Assembly: GCA_030372335.1 (NCBI GenBank)
Contig: JAUDCW010000001.1
From: JALCOL01 sp022649665
GTDB lineage: Bacteria > Bacillota > Bacilli > Lactobacillales > Enterococcaceae
Strand: one strand, 5' to 3'
Length of the DNA: 64,000 bases
Shown: piece by piece, positions 9,308-17,251 of the stretch
Numbering within the stretch: position 1 is the stretch's first letter
Layout of the letters: every line of letters begins with the position of its first letter
Notes under the pieces: generated by a model
The model's input: the letters and a program-made list of their open reading frames with translations, nothing else
Databases searched by the model: none
Told to the model about the DNA's origin: nothing
Program-made: the position numbers and the translations under genes

Positions 9308-10159
9308 TTATAATCGTTTGTAGTCGCGCATAAACCACCATTCGATCCCATTCGGATCATACACTGTCAATATTTTCTGCTTTTTATCCATAAAAAACTC
9401 GATCTCAAATTTATTTAGATTTTGTGCGATTTTTTCCAATACTTTGCGGTCAGTCACCGCCAGCGTTGCAAAATCGATCCCCAGATTCTCCCAAGCCCCC
9501 ATTGCTTCATCGACTTGGATATCGGCGACTTTTAAGCCGAATCGCTTTTCGAGGTCCAATGAAAATAAATGGCGCCCCTCTTCTTCGGGATTCATCCCTA
9601 AAAGCTCATGGTAAAAAAAACGGCTCGCCTCCAGATCTTGCACATTCAAATGCAGCTGTCCTAATGAAACATCGCCCATCAGTTTGCCGTGGCCGAATGG
9701 ATAGCGCTTTTTGACGAACGTCAGATCGATTGGCCGGAATTCACGGCAACTGCCGCTTTTCCATAAGACCGGATCGAAATGATAGATCGCTAAGTGATTG
9801 CCCTCCGGATCCTCGATCATAAACGCTTGCGAACATTTATTTTCTTTTGTTTCCAATAGCGGAATGTTGAAATGCAGCATCTGCCGCAATATTTTGTAAA
9901 ATTCTTCTTTTGAAGTGATCCGCAATGAGAAGCGCGCCAGCTTTTTCGCATGACCGCGATCGACTGTGCCCATCGGCGTATCTTCTAATATCAGCAATTC
10001 ATCGTAAGGCGATTTCGTCCCAAAAATCGCTAAGTTGTTTTCTTCCCGCAAGAGTGAGAAACCGACGATCTTTTGATAGAAATCAATCATTTCGTCGAAT
10101 TTTTTTACGCGCAGAGCAATATTTTGCAGCTTGGCAGTCTGCGTAGAAAAACTGTTCAC
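9308..10159 (-). CDS. VOC family (glyoxalase/extradiol dioxygenase-like) protein
   Basis: This 283-aa protein has two VOC modules, each with betaalphabetabetabeta character: the first from LQNIALRVKKFDEMIDFY, the second from LGQLHLNVQDLEASRFFY. Histidine and glutamate in such positions usually bind a divalent metal. It resembles CatE/YfiE-like proteins of Firmicutes; the substrate is unknown. I chose the GTG start at 10159 because AGGAGGGG lies nine bases upstream and itself overlaps the only in-frame ATG further up (10177). It heads the operon with the hydrolase and the unknown protein. Confidence 0.85.
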   Translation of the reverse strand: MNSFSTQTAKLQNIALRVKKFDEMIDFYQKIVGFSLLREENNLAIFGTKSPYDELLILEDTPMGTVDRGHAKKLARFSLRITSKEEFYKILRQMLHFNIPLLETKENKCSQAFMIEDPEGNHLAIYHFDPVLWKSGSCREFRPIDLTFVKKRYPFGHGKLMGDVSLGQLHLNVQDLEASRFFYHELLGMNPEEEGRHLFSLDLEKRFGLKVADIQVDEAMGAWENLGIDFATLAVTDRKVLEKIAQNLNKFEIEFFMDKKQKILTVYDPNGIEWWFMRDYKRL

Positions 10160-10252
10160 GATGCATCCCCTCCTCATCTATTCATTGTAAGCGCCCAGAA
10201 ACGCAGGAGCAAGTAAAAGGCTTTCTTTACACATGTTTATTTATTATATATA

Positions 10253-10288
10253 AAAATGCGGCCTGGAAACAAACAGACCGCATTTATT
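10253..10288 (-). terminator. Terminator of the TetR-ABC exporter operon
   Basis: An inverted repeat AATGCGG ... CCGCATT around a 17-base loop is followed on the minus strand by a T-rich run, just after the stop of the ABC gene. Confidence 0.6.
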
Positions 10289-10304
10289 ATTTTTATTTTT
10301 ATTA

Positions 10305-12194
10305 TTAAATCGCTTCATCATCAGCAAATTGGCTATTATACAGATCAGCATAAAAGCCATTTTTTGCCATTAATTCATCATGGGTCCCCGTTTCAACGAT
10401 ATTCCCGTGGTTCATCACCACGATATTATTCGCATCACGGATCGTTGACAGCCGGTGGGCGACCACGAAGCTCGTCCGTCCCTTCAAGAGATTCCCCATC
10501 GCGTGCTGGATCAAAATTTCGGTCCGCGTATCGACACTTGACGTGGCTTCATCAAGGATCAGCACATCGGGATCGGCCAAAAATGCGCGCGCGATCGTGA
10601 TCAGCTGTCTTTGTCCTTGTGAAATATTGGATGCTTCTTCATTCAAGACGGTCTGATAACCGTGCGGCAGTTTGCGGACAAAGTCATCGACGTGGGCCGC
10701 TTTCGCAGCGCGGACGACTTCGGTTTCCGAAGCACCTTCGCGGCCGTACAAAATATTATCGTAAATGCTGCCGGTAAAGAGCCATGTATCTTGCAGCACC
10801 ATCGAAAAATTGGCGCGCAGATCTTGACGCGGGAAGTCGCGCGTATCAACGCCTTCGTAGCGGATCGAGCCGCCCGTCACGTCATAGAAGCGTTCTAAGA
10901 GATTGATCAAAGTCGTTTTCCCGGCACCGGTCGGTCCGACGATTGCGACCATCTGTCCCGGCAGAACGTTCAGATCAAAATCAGTCATCAGCGGCTCTTG
11001 CGGTTCATAACCGAACTGAACATGTTCGAATTCAACTTTATACGGTGAATTTTTCTCGACCGGAAGTCCGGAAGGTTTGTTCGTCATCTCCGCTTCATCG
11101 AGCACTTCAAAAATTCGTTCGGCTGACGCAACGGTCGATTGGATCGTATTCAAAAGACTTGCGATCTGGGTGATCGGCTGCGAAAACTGATTCGTATATT
11201 GCAGGAACGCCTGCACGTCCCCAAGCGTCATATTGCCGTTAGCGACTTTGACGCCCCCCAAGACGGCCACGAATACATAGCCGAGGTTCTTGATAAAGTT
11301 CATCAGCGGCATGATCATCGCCGAAATAAATTGTGCACGCCAGCCGGCTTTATACAAACGTTCGTTTTCGACTTCGAAGTTTTGCTGATCGCTTTCTTCG
11401 TGATTGAAGCTTTTCACAACCACATGACCGCCATACGTTTCTTCGACTTGATTGTTCAAAAGTCCAAGCGAACGCTGCTGATCGGCGAAATAACGCTGTG
11501 ATTTGGGGGCGATCACCATCACTACGATCAAGCTGAGCGGGATCGTTGCCAGTGCGACAAGCGTCAACTGCCAGCTGATCGTCAGCATCATCCACAAGAC
11601 GCCGACAAACGTCACGACGCTCGTAATGAACTGTGTCAAACTCTGCTGGAGAGTACTGGCGATATTGTCCATATCATTGATCGCCCGGCTCATGATGTCG
11701 CCGTTGCTGTGAGTATCATAATATGAGATCGGCAGCCGGTCCATCTTTTCTTTCATTTCGCGGCGCAATTGGTACACGGTCTTTTGCGAGATCCGCGTCA
11801 TGATGAATTGCTGGATAAAGCTGAAGACTGCACTAGCCAAGTACATGGCGATAACGACAAAAATAATTTGTGCTACTTTGTCGAAATCGATCGGCAGTGT
11901 TTTGACCGGCCGGCCCATTTTCGCCATCTTGAATCCGGCCATCACGCCTTTAAAGATCTCGGTCGTTGCTTCCCCTAAGATCTTCGGCGTCCGGATCTGA
12001 AAGATCGTCGAGGCGATCGCTAATGCAAGGACCAGCAGGATCAAGTAGATCTTTTTCGACATATATTTCAGCAGCCGGCCGACCGTTCCCCAAAAGTTTT
12101 TAGCTTTTTGCGGTTTTGCGCCGAGATTGCGGCCTGGGCCGTGGCCCATCCCGCCCATTTTTTTCGGAGCTGCTTTATCTTTCGGTGCGCTCAT
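10305..12194 (-). CDS. Heterodimeric ABC exporter subunit, catalytically complete half
   Basis: The 629-aa half transporter has a glycine/lysine-rich cytoplasmic leader, six membrane segments (about residues 45-340) and a C-terminal ATPase. Walker A is GPTGAGKTT and Walker B is VLILDEATSSVD with the catalytic glutamate. Its signature is degenerate (ISQGQRQ instead of LSGGQ). With the upstream 575-aa partner, this matches LmrCD/BmrCD/EfrCD-type multidrug exporters that have one canonical and one dead ATP site. It overlaps the partner gene by 4 nt. The cargo cannot be read from sequence. Confidence 0.93.
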   Translation of the reverse strand: MSAPKDKAAPKKMGGMGHGPGRNLGAKPQKAKNFWGTVGRLLKYMSKKIYLILLVLALAIASTIFQIRTPKILGEATTEIFKGVMAGFKMAKMGRPVKTLPIDFDKVAQIIFVVIAMYLASAVFSFIQQFIMTRISQKTVYQLRREMKEKMDRLPISYYDTHSNGDIMSRAINDMDNIASTLQQSLTQFITSVVTFVGVLWMMLTISWQLTLVALATIPLSLIVVMVIAPKSQRYFADQQRSLGLLNNQVEETYGGHVVVKSFNHEESDQQNFEVENERLYKAGWRAQFISAMIMPLMNFIKNLGYVFVAVLGGVKVANGNMTLGDVQAFLQYTNQFSQPITQIASLLNTIQSTVASAERIFEVLDEAEMTNKPSGLPVEKNSPYKVEFEHVQFGYEPQEPLMTDFDLNVLPGQMVAIVGPTGAGKTTLINLLERFYDVTGGSIRYEGVDTRDFPRQDLRANFSMVLQDTWLFTGSIYDNILYGREGASETEVVRAAKAAHVDDFVRKLPHGYQTVLNEEASNISQGQRQLITIARAFLADPDVLILDEATSSVDTRTEILIQHAMGNLLKGRTSFVVAHRLSTIRDANNIVVMNHGNIVETGTHDELMAKNGFYADLYNSQFADDEAI

Positions 12195-13918
12195 GCAAGG
12201 TCCTCCTCTCTCAATTGCGATTCGACGATCTCGCGATACGTCTTGTTCGTTTTCATTAATTCATCGTGCGTTCCAAGACCGACTTGTTTTCCTTCATCGA
12301 GGACCAGGATCTGATGAGCTTCCATGACCGTTGAAACGCGCTGGGCAACAACGACGGTGATCGCTTCTTTGATGTCGCGTGCTAATGCTTCACGCAGATT
12401 CGCATCCGTCTTGAAATCAAGCGCTGAAAATGAATCATCGAAAACATAGACATCGGCTTTTTTGACGAGTGCCCGCGCGATCGCGAGCCGCTGTTTTTGA
12501 CCACCGGAATAATTTCCGCCGCCTTGTTCGACATATTGATCGAGCCCTTCTGGATTTTGCTGGACAAAATCTTTCGCCTGCGCGATCTCAAGGGCTTTCC
12601 AGATCTCTTCATCAGTTGCCTTCGGATTGCCGTATTGCATATTTTCACGGAGCGATCCTGAAAAGAGGACCGCTTTTTGCGGGACAAAGCCGATGTCGGT
12701 GCGCAGCGATTTCGGCTTGATCTCGCGAATATCAAGTTCATTAAAAAGGATACTGCCGGTCTCGATATCGTAAAAGCGCGGGATCAAATTGACCAGCGTG
12801 CTTTTTCCTGAGCCGGTCCCGCCGATGATCGCAAGCATTTGACCGGACTTGGCGGTAAAATTGATATCGCTCAACGCCGGATTTTCCGCACCTTCATAGC
12901 GGTAAGAGACGTGATTAAAGCGCAGCATAGCATCTTTCCCTTTGTAAGGAAGCGTTTTGACTGCTTTCGTATCGTCCATCTCGCTTTTGGAGCCGATCAC
13001 GGCATTGATCCGCTGGGCAGAAGCTTGCGCACGCGGAACAAAGACGAAGATCATTGAAAGCATCATAAAGCTCATCAAGATCTGCATCGCATAAGTCATG
13101 AATGCGATCAAGTTGCCGACTTGCATCGTCTGCTCAGCGATATAATGGCCGCCGAACCAGATGATCGCGACATTCGTGCCGCTCATGATCAGCGTCATCA
13201 GCGGGATCATCGTCGCAACGATCGTCTGAACGGTGATCGATGTATGCGTATAGTCGGTATTGGCAACGTCAAAACGTTTTGCCTCATATTTTTCTTTGCG
13301 GAAAGCGCGGATCACGCGGACTCCTGTCAAGCCTTCGCGAAAAACCAGATTCAATCGGTCAGTCTTCGCCTGCAAACTTTTAAAAAGCGGCACGGCAAAA
13401 TACATCACGCCGCCGATCAAAACGGCCATGACCGGCAAAACGATCAGAAAGATCTGCGTCAGCTGTTTGTCTTTGTGATAAGCCATGAAACTTGCCCCGA
13501 TCAGCATGATCGGCGCATTGATCATCATCCGCAAAAACATCTGAAGCACCATTTGGACTTGAGTCACGTCATTGGTTGTCCGCGTGATCAAACTCGAAGT
13601 GCCGAATTTGTCGAATTCATTGTTCGAAAAGGCTTCGACTTTTTGATAAACTTTCGAGCGCAGTTCTTTTCCGACACTCTGTGACTCGCGGGTCGCAAAA
13701 AACGTATTGCCGACTGCCGCTGCGATACTGATCAAAGAAAATCCCAGCATGATGAAACCGACATGCCAGATATAGCCGATGTCTCCTTTAGCGACACCGT
13801 TATTGATAATGTCAGAAGTCAGTGTCGGCAGATACAAATCTGCAAACACTTGAGCAACCATGAACAAAGTCGCCATGATCGCTGAACCCAGCGATATTCT
13901 GCGTATGATTTTAAGCAT
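12191..13918 (-). CDS. Heterodimeric ABC exporter subunit, degenerate half
   Basis: The 575-aa half transporter has six membrane segments and an ATPase with Walker A GGTGSGKST and a canonical signature YSGGQKQR. Walker B reads VYVFDDSFSALD, so the catalytic glutamate is replaced by aspartate. This complements the 629-aa partner, which has the glutamate but a degenerate signature. It overlaps the upstream tetR-type gene by 8 nt, placing all three in one transcript. Confidence 0.93.
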   Translation of the reverse strand: MLKIIRRISLGSAIMATLFMVAQVFADLYLPTLTSDIINNGVAKGDIGYIWHVGFIMLGFSLISIAAAVGNTFFATRESQSVGKELRSKVYQKVEAFSNNEFDKFGTSSLITRTTNDVTQVQMVLQMFLRMMINAPIMLIGASFMAYHKDKQLTQIFLIVLPVMAVLIGGVMYFAVPLFKSLQAKTDRLNLVFREGLTGVRVIRAFRKEKYEAKRFDVANTDYTHTSITVQTIVATMIPLMTLIMSGTNVAIIWFGGHYIAEQTMQVGNLIAFMTYAMQILMSFMMLSMIFVFVPRAQASAQRINAVIGSKSEMDDTKAVKTLPYKGKDAMLRFNHVSYRYEGAENPALSDINFTAKSGQMLAIIGGTGSGKSTLVNLIPRFYDIETGSILFNELDIREIKPKSLRTDIGFVPQKAVLFSGSLRENMQYGNPKATDEEIWKALEIAQAKDFVQQNPEGLDQYVEQGGGNYSGGQKQRLAIARALVKKADVYVFDDSFSALDFKTDANLREALARDIKEAITVVVAQRVSTVMEAHQILVLDEGKQVGLGTHDELMKTNKTYREIVESQLREEDLA

Positions 13919-14576
13919 GTTCTTCTCCTTCTTTTCGATAAACGCCGTATTTCAGCCAGTTCATCTTTTTATTAAAATTTTCCAGCACTTCACTTTCATG
14001 CGGCGATTCCTGATCTTGAAAAGCATCACTGATACTGCTGAAAAAAATATGGAGCATCAGGTGGAATAATAATTTAAGGTCGCTCGCCGAAACATTGCGC
14101 AAATCATTGAGATCGACTTCGCTCAAAAAAGAGTGCTTGTTTTCTTTTGTACATTTATGCGTATGCGCTCCTGGGCTGTGCCCGCGGCCTAGATTAGCGA
14201 CCATTTTGCGCATACCGTGAAAATCAACCGTTGTGAAAAACAGCTGATAGAACGCAGCATCCGGTCCGTGCAAAATATCATGGAGTGTTTTTTCAAAATA
14301 GAGCTGAAAACCGGCGAATAGATCGCCTTTTTTGATTTTTACCGCCGCTTTCAAATCGATGCGGCTGGATTTTTGCAGACTTGCAAAAAAATAAAAGTAG
14401 AGGTCTTCCTTGTTCTCAAAATACTGATAAAAGCTGCCGCGCGGGATCTTTGCGGCTTTGACGATATTAGCGATCGACGCTTCCGCTAGCGATGCTCGGG
14501 AAAATTCTAACCGCGCCGCATCTAGGAGGCGTTTTTGTTTTTCTTTGGGCAGATTAAAAAATGTCTTGGTCGGCAT
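13911..14576 (-). CDS. TetR family transcriptional regulator
   Basis: The 221-aa protein has an N-terminal helix-turn-helix (residues 8-55; IPRGSFYQYFENKEDLY is the typical recognition helix and following helix) and a helical ligand domain. Residues 130-150 hold an unusual His/Cys cluster (H133, H138, H140, C142, H148), which could bind metal. It is the first gene of the exporter operon and overlaps the next gene by 8 nt, so it probably represses its own operon through the palindromes at 14594-14622. Confidence 0.93.
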   Translation of the reverse strand: MPTKTFFNLPKEKQKRLLDAARLEFSRASLAEASIANIVKAAKIPRGSFYQYFENKEDLYFYFFASLQKSSRIDLKAAVKIKKGDLFAGFQLYFEKTLHDILHGPDAAFYQLFFTTVDFHGMRKMVANLGRGHSPGAHTHKCTKENKHSFLSEVDLNDLRNVSASDLKLLFHLMLHIFFSSISDAFQDQESPHESEVLENFNKKMNWLKYGVYRKEGEEHA

Positions 14577-14593
14577 ACGGGTCCTCCTCTCTT

Positions 14594-14650
14594 ATGACAT
14601 CTCGTCATGTGACACTGTGTCAGTTTAGAATATTTCAGCCAAAAAATCAA
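14594..14650 (-). promoter_or_regulatory. Promoter and operator-like palindromes of the TetR-ABC operon
   Basis: On the minus strand a -35 TTGATT (14645-14650) is 17 bp from a -10 TAAACT (14622-14627). Directly downstream lie two adjacent perfect palindromes: TGACACTGTGTCA (14610-14622) and ATGAC-N5-GTCAT (14594-14608), both sharing the half-site TGAC. Their position over the start of transcription suits autorepression by the TetR protein. Confidence 0.7.
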
Positions 14651-14744
14651 GAAAAACGCAGGATAAATTTACATATATTTTCAATTTCTCCAAAAAAGCC
14701 CGCACTGCGGTTTGACTCACAGTGCGGGCTGAGCAATCGATCGT

Positions 14745-15521
14745 TCAGCGAACGAGACAATCGATATGGTGGTCAGTAAATATTTTTGCGTAATCGGTTA
14801 AATCTTCTGAATGCATTTGCGGGACCCCTTTTAAGCGGTAGTTGCGCTGAAGGGCAGTGTACTTCTTTTCACCAAACTGATGGAAGGGCAGAAGTTCAAG
14901 CTTTTTGACCTGCAGCTCGTGAAAAAGCTCAACGAAATGGTGCGCATCGCTGAGGGCGGCGTTGAATCCCGGGATCACTGGGATCCGGACGATCACTTCG
15001 GCGGAACTGGCAAGCGCTTGCTGCAAATTATTCAAGATCCGCGTATTTGTCTGTCCGGTCCCTTTTTGGTGGCGCAGCGCATCATAGTGTTTTACATCAA
15101 AAAAGATCAGATCGACTTGATATAAAAATTCTGCGAAAACTTTTTCATCAGCCGCACCCGTCGTTTCGCAAGCGGTATGGATGCCGCGCGCTTTTAACGC
15201 GCGCAAAAGTGCCAAAGCGCCTGCCGGCTGCTGCAGGATCTCGCCACCTGAAAGTGTAACCCCGCCGCCCGATTCTTCATAGAACGGCTCATCTTGCAGC
15301 ACTTCTTCCATAATCTCAGCGATCGTTCGATACTCGCCGACTATTGTGGTCTTCTGCCGCTGCTCCTCCCACATTTTTTCCGGGGCGACGCGCTGGCTTT
15401 CCGGATTCGCGCACCAGTAGCAGCGCAGCGGGCAGCCTTTGAAAAATACGACGGTCCGGATCCCGGGTCCGTCGTGGATGCTGAATTTTTGGATATTGAA
15501 GATACAGATTTGCGGTTCCAT
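14745..15521 (-). CDS. Glycyl radical enzyme activating enzyme (radical SAM)
   Basis: It abstracts a hydrogen from the glycyl radical loop of a partner enzyme using SAM and a 4Fe-4S cluster. The cluster cysteines are C30, C34 and C37 in GCPLRCYWC. The 258-aa length matches PflA-size activases without the ferredoxin-like insert. A glycine-rich SAM motif GGGVTLSGGE follows. It is transcribed away from the DeoR gene, 69 bp apart, and the only glycyl radical enzyme in view is at 17252-19673. Partnership with that enzyme is inference; PFL itself is an alternative partner. Confidence 0.9.
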   Translation of the reverse strand: MEPQICIFNIQKFSIHDGPGIRTVVFFKGCPLRCYWCANPESQRVAPEKMWEEQRQKTTIVGEYRTIAEIMEEVLQDEPFYEESGGGVTLSGGEILQQPAGALALLRALKARGIHTACETTGAADEKVFAEFLYQVDLIFFDVKHYDALRHQKGTGQTNTRILNNLQQALASSAEVIVRIPVIPGFNAALSDAHHFVELFHELQVKKLELLPFHQFGEKKYTALQRNYRLKGVPQMHSEDLTDYAKIFTDHHIDCLVR

Positions 15522-15539
15522 TCGTTTTGCGCCTCCTTA

Positions 15540-15568
15540 TTGTTTTTTTGCAGCGCACTTGTTATCAT
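15540..15568 (+). promoter_or_regulatory. Promoter of the DeoR regulator gene
   Basis: A -35 TTGTTT (15540-15545) and -10 TATCAT (15563-15568) with a 17-bp spacer precede the gene, followed by the ribosome site GAGGTGA. The region is shared with the divergent activase gene. Confidence 0.6.
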
Positions 15569-15590
15569 ACAAATGAATTGAGGTGACGCT

Positions 15591-16334
15591 ATGTCTAGAG
15601 AAGAAGAAATCATTTCGATCGTCAGCAAGCAGAAAAAAATCGAAGTCAATGAACTGTCGCGGCTTTTAGACGTCTCAAAAGTCACGATCCGCAAAGACTT
15701 GGATAAGCTCGAAAGCCGCGGGATCCTCCACCGCCAGCATGGCTTTGCGGTCCTCAACAATCAAGATGATATCAATTACCGGCTGGCGCAAAATTACGAT
15801 CAAAAACGCAAGATCGCTCTGAAAGCGGCCGAACTCGTTCATGACGGTGAAGTCGTGATGATCGAATCGGGTTCGACTTGCACTTTGTTAGCAGAAGAAC
15901 TTGCCTTCCATAAAGAAGAAGTGACGATCATCACAAACTCCTGCTTTATCGCCTCTTATATCCGCAAAGCAGAAAACGTCAAAGTGATCCTCTTAGGCGG
16001 TGAATATCAAAAAGAATCACAAGTAAATGTCGGCCCGCTCGTTAAGAAAGTGATCAGTGAATTTTTCGTTGATAAACTCTTTATCGGGATTGACGGCTTT
16101 GATCCAAAGCGCGGCTTCACCGGCAGCGATATCACGCGCTCCGACACCGCACGCACACTGGCGACTTCAGCAAACCAGACGATCATCCTGACAGATTCCA
16201 GCAAGTTTTCTAAAAAAGGGACCGTCACCGAATTTTCTTTCAATGAAATCGCACAGATCTTTACCGACGACGCGCTCCCTCAAGAGGCCGCCGATTTTCT
16301 AACACAGCACAACATCCACATCCAAAAAGCTTGA
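15591..16334 (+). CDS. DeoR family transcriptional regulator
   Basis: The 247-aa protein has the DeoR winged helix at residues 1-55 (VNELSRLLDVSKVTIRKDL) and the C-terminal sugar-phosphate-binding domain of the isomerase-like fold, with IESGSTCTLLAEEL and LFIGIDGFD motifs. DeoR proteins usually respond to a phosphorylated sugar or polyol intermediate. Its position inside the module with the activase, aldolase and glycyl radical enzyme suggests it controls them. Repeat copy R2 follows directly. Confidence 0.92.
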   Translation: MSREEEIISIVSKQKKIEVNELSRLLDVSKVTIRKDLDKLESRGILHRQHGFAVLNNQDDINYRLAQNYDQKRKIALKAAELVHDGEVVMIESGSTCTLLAEELAFHKEEVTIITNSCFIASYIRKAENVKVILLGGEYQKESQVNVGPLVKKVISEFFVDKLFIGIDGFDPKRGFTGSDITRSDTARTLATSANQTIILTDSSKFSKKGTVTEFSFNEIAQIFTDDALPQEAADFLTQHNIHIQKA

Positions 16335-16339
16335 AACAC

Positions 16340-16500
16340 AGAGGTCGTGACAAAAGCGCCGAGCTTCGAGAAATAAGAAGAAAAATCCGAAAATAGTTTC
16401 TCATATTTTTGAAATTTTTCTCCTTATTTCCGTAGAAGCTGCTTTTGGAATGCCGTTTAATCGAAGAGGTTGTGACAAAAGCGTTCAGCTTCAAGAAATA
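16340..16500 (+). repeat. Copy R2 of the dispersed imperfect-palindrome repeat
   Basis: The 97-bp palindrome at 16351-16447 is closely related to R1 (7393-7490), with the same CAAAAG/AGCTTC left arm, the AAAATCCGAAAATAGTTTCT centre and the GAAGCTGCTTTTGG right arm. A partial second left arm (GTTGTGACAAAAGCGTTCAG) follows at about 16467. It lies between the convergent deoR-type and aldolase genes. Confidence 0.8.
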
Positions 16501-16504
16501 TGAA

Positions 16505-16538
16505 GGTTGCGGCAATACGATTGCCGCAGCCTCTTTTT
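16505..16538. terminator. Terminator between the DeoR and aldolase genes
   Basis: A GGTTGCGGCAA stem with its near-perfect complement is followed by a run of T on the plus strand, serving the deoR-type gene. The minus strand has fewer T residues but may also use it. Confidence 0.8.
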
Positions 16539-16539
16539 T

Positions 16540-17226
16540 TTATTTTCGCAGCGAGGTGATCGTTTGTCCTTCGCCGAAGATGTTTTCCCAATCATGCGTG
16601 AAGTCCGCGACTGCCTGCGCGATCGACGGCATCGCAAATCCCTGCGCGATCACATCAGGCGACGCGGTGACCGCTTGGGCGCCGCTGCGGAGCGCGGCCG
16701 TCACCTGACCGATATTTTTAAAACTGGCCGCCAAAATCTTCGTCTGCGCGCCGCTCCGTTTGGTCTCTCCTGCCATTTCACGGACGGCTTGTTCGGCATC
16801 GATATTCAGATTTTCCATGCGGTTAAAGTACGGTGCGATATAGTCCGCTCCGGCAACGATCGCCAAGTCTGCTTGAAAAATCGTATAGATCGCGGTCGCT
16901 GTCACGTTGCGCCGCTGATCCTTCAACGCCTTGATCGCTTTTAGCCCTTCTTCTGTTACCGGTACTTTTACATAAGTTTCTTCGCCGACTTCGGCAAAGA
17001 TCGCTTCCGCGTCTTTCAAGATCCCCTCCACATCAGCCGCCACGACTTGGACATGAAGGGAGCGCTGCGGTCCGATGATCGTGCGGATCTTGCGCAGATG
17101 TGCAAAGAAATCGATTTTTCCCTCTTTTTTGATGATCGAGGGATTCGTCGTGACCCCCGCCAGCGGCAATGTTTCCCCAAAACGTTTGATGCTTTTCAAA
17201 TTTGCAGAATCGAGCAGAATTTCCAT
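16540..17226 (-). CDS. fsa: Fructose-6-phosphate aldolase / transaldolase-like protein
   Basis: This class I aldolase belongs to the small transaldolase family (FSA/TalC/MipB). The 228-aa protein shows the N-terminal VTTNPSII motif and Schiff-base lysine K87 in YVKVPVT. FSA enzymes cleave fructose 6-phosphate or deoxy-ketose phosphates into a three-carbon ketone and glyceraldehyde 3-phosphate. The ATG at 17226 has GAGGAA eight bases upstream. It lies 25 bp after the glycyl radical enzyme gene, the same association seen in E. coli (ybiW-fsaA and pflD-fsaB regions). The true substrate is not shown by sequence. Confidence 0.93.
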   Translation of the reverse strand: MEILLDSANLKSIKRFGETLPLAGVTTNPSIIKKEGKIDFFAHLRKIRTIIGPQRSLHVQVVAADVEGILKDAEAIFAEVGEETYVKVPVTEEGLKAIKALKDQRRNVTATAIYTIFQADLAIVAGADYIAPYFNRMENLNIDAEQAVREMAGETKRSGAQTKILAASFKNIGQVTAALRSGAQAVTASPDVIAQGFAMPSIAQAVADFTHDWENIFGEGQTITSLRK

Positions 17227-17251
17227 CAGATTCGTTCCTCGCTTTCTATAC

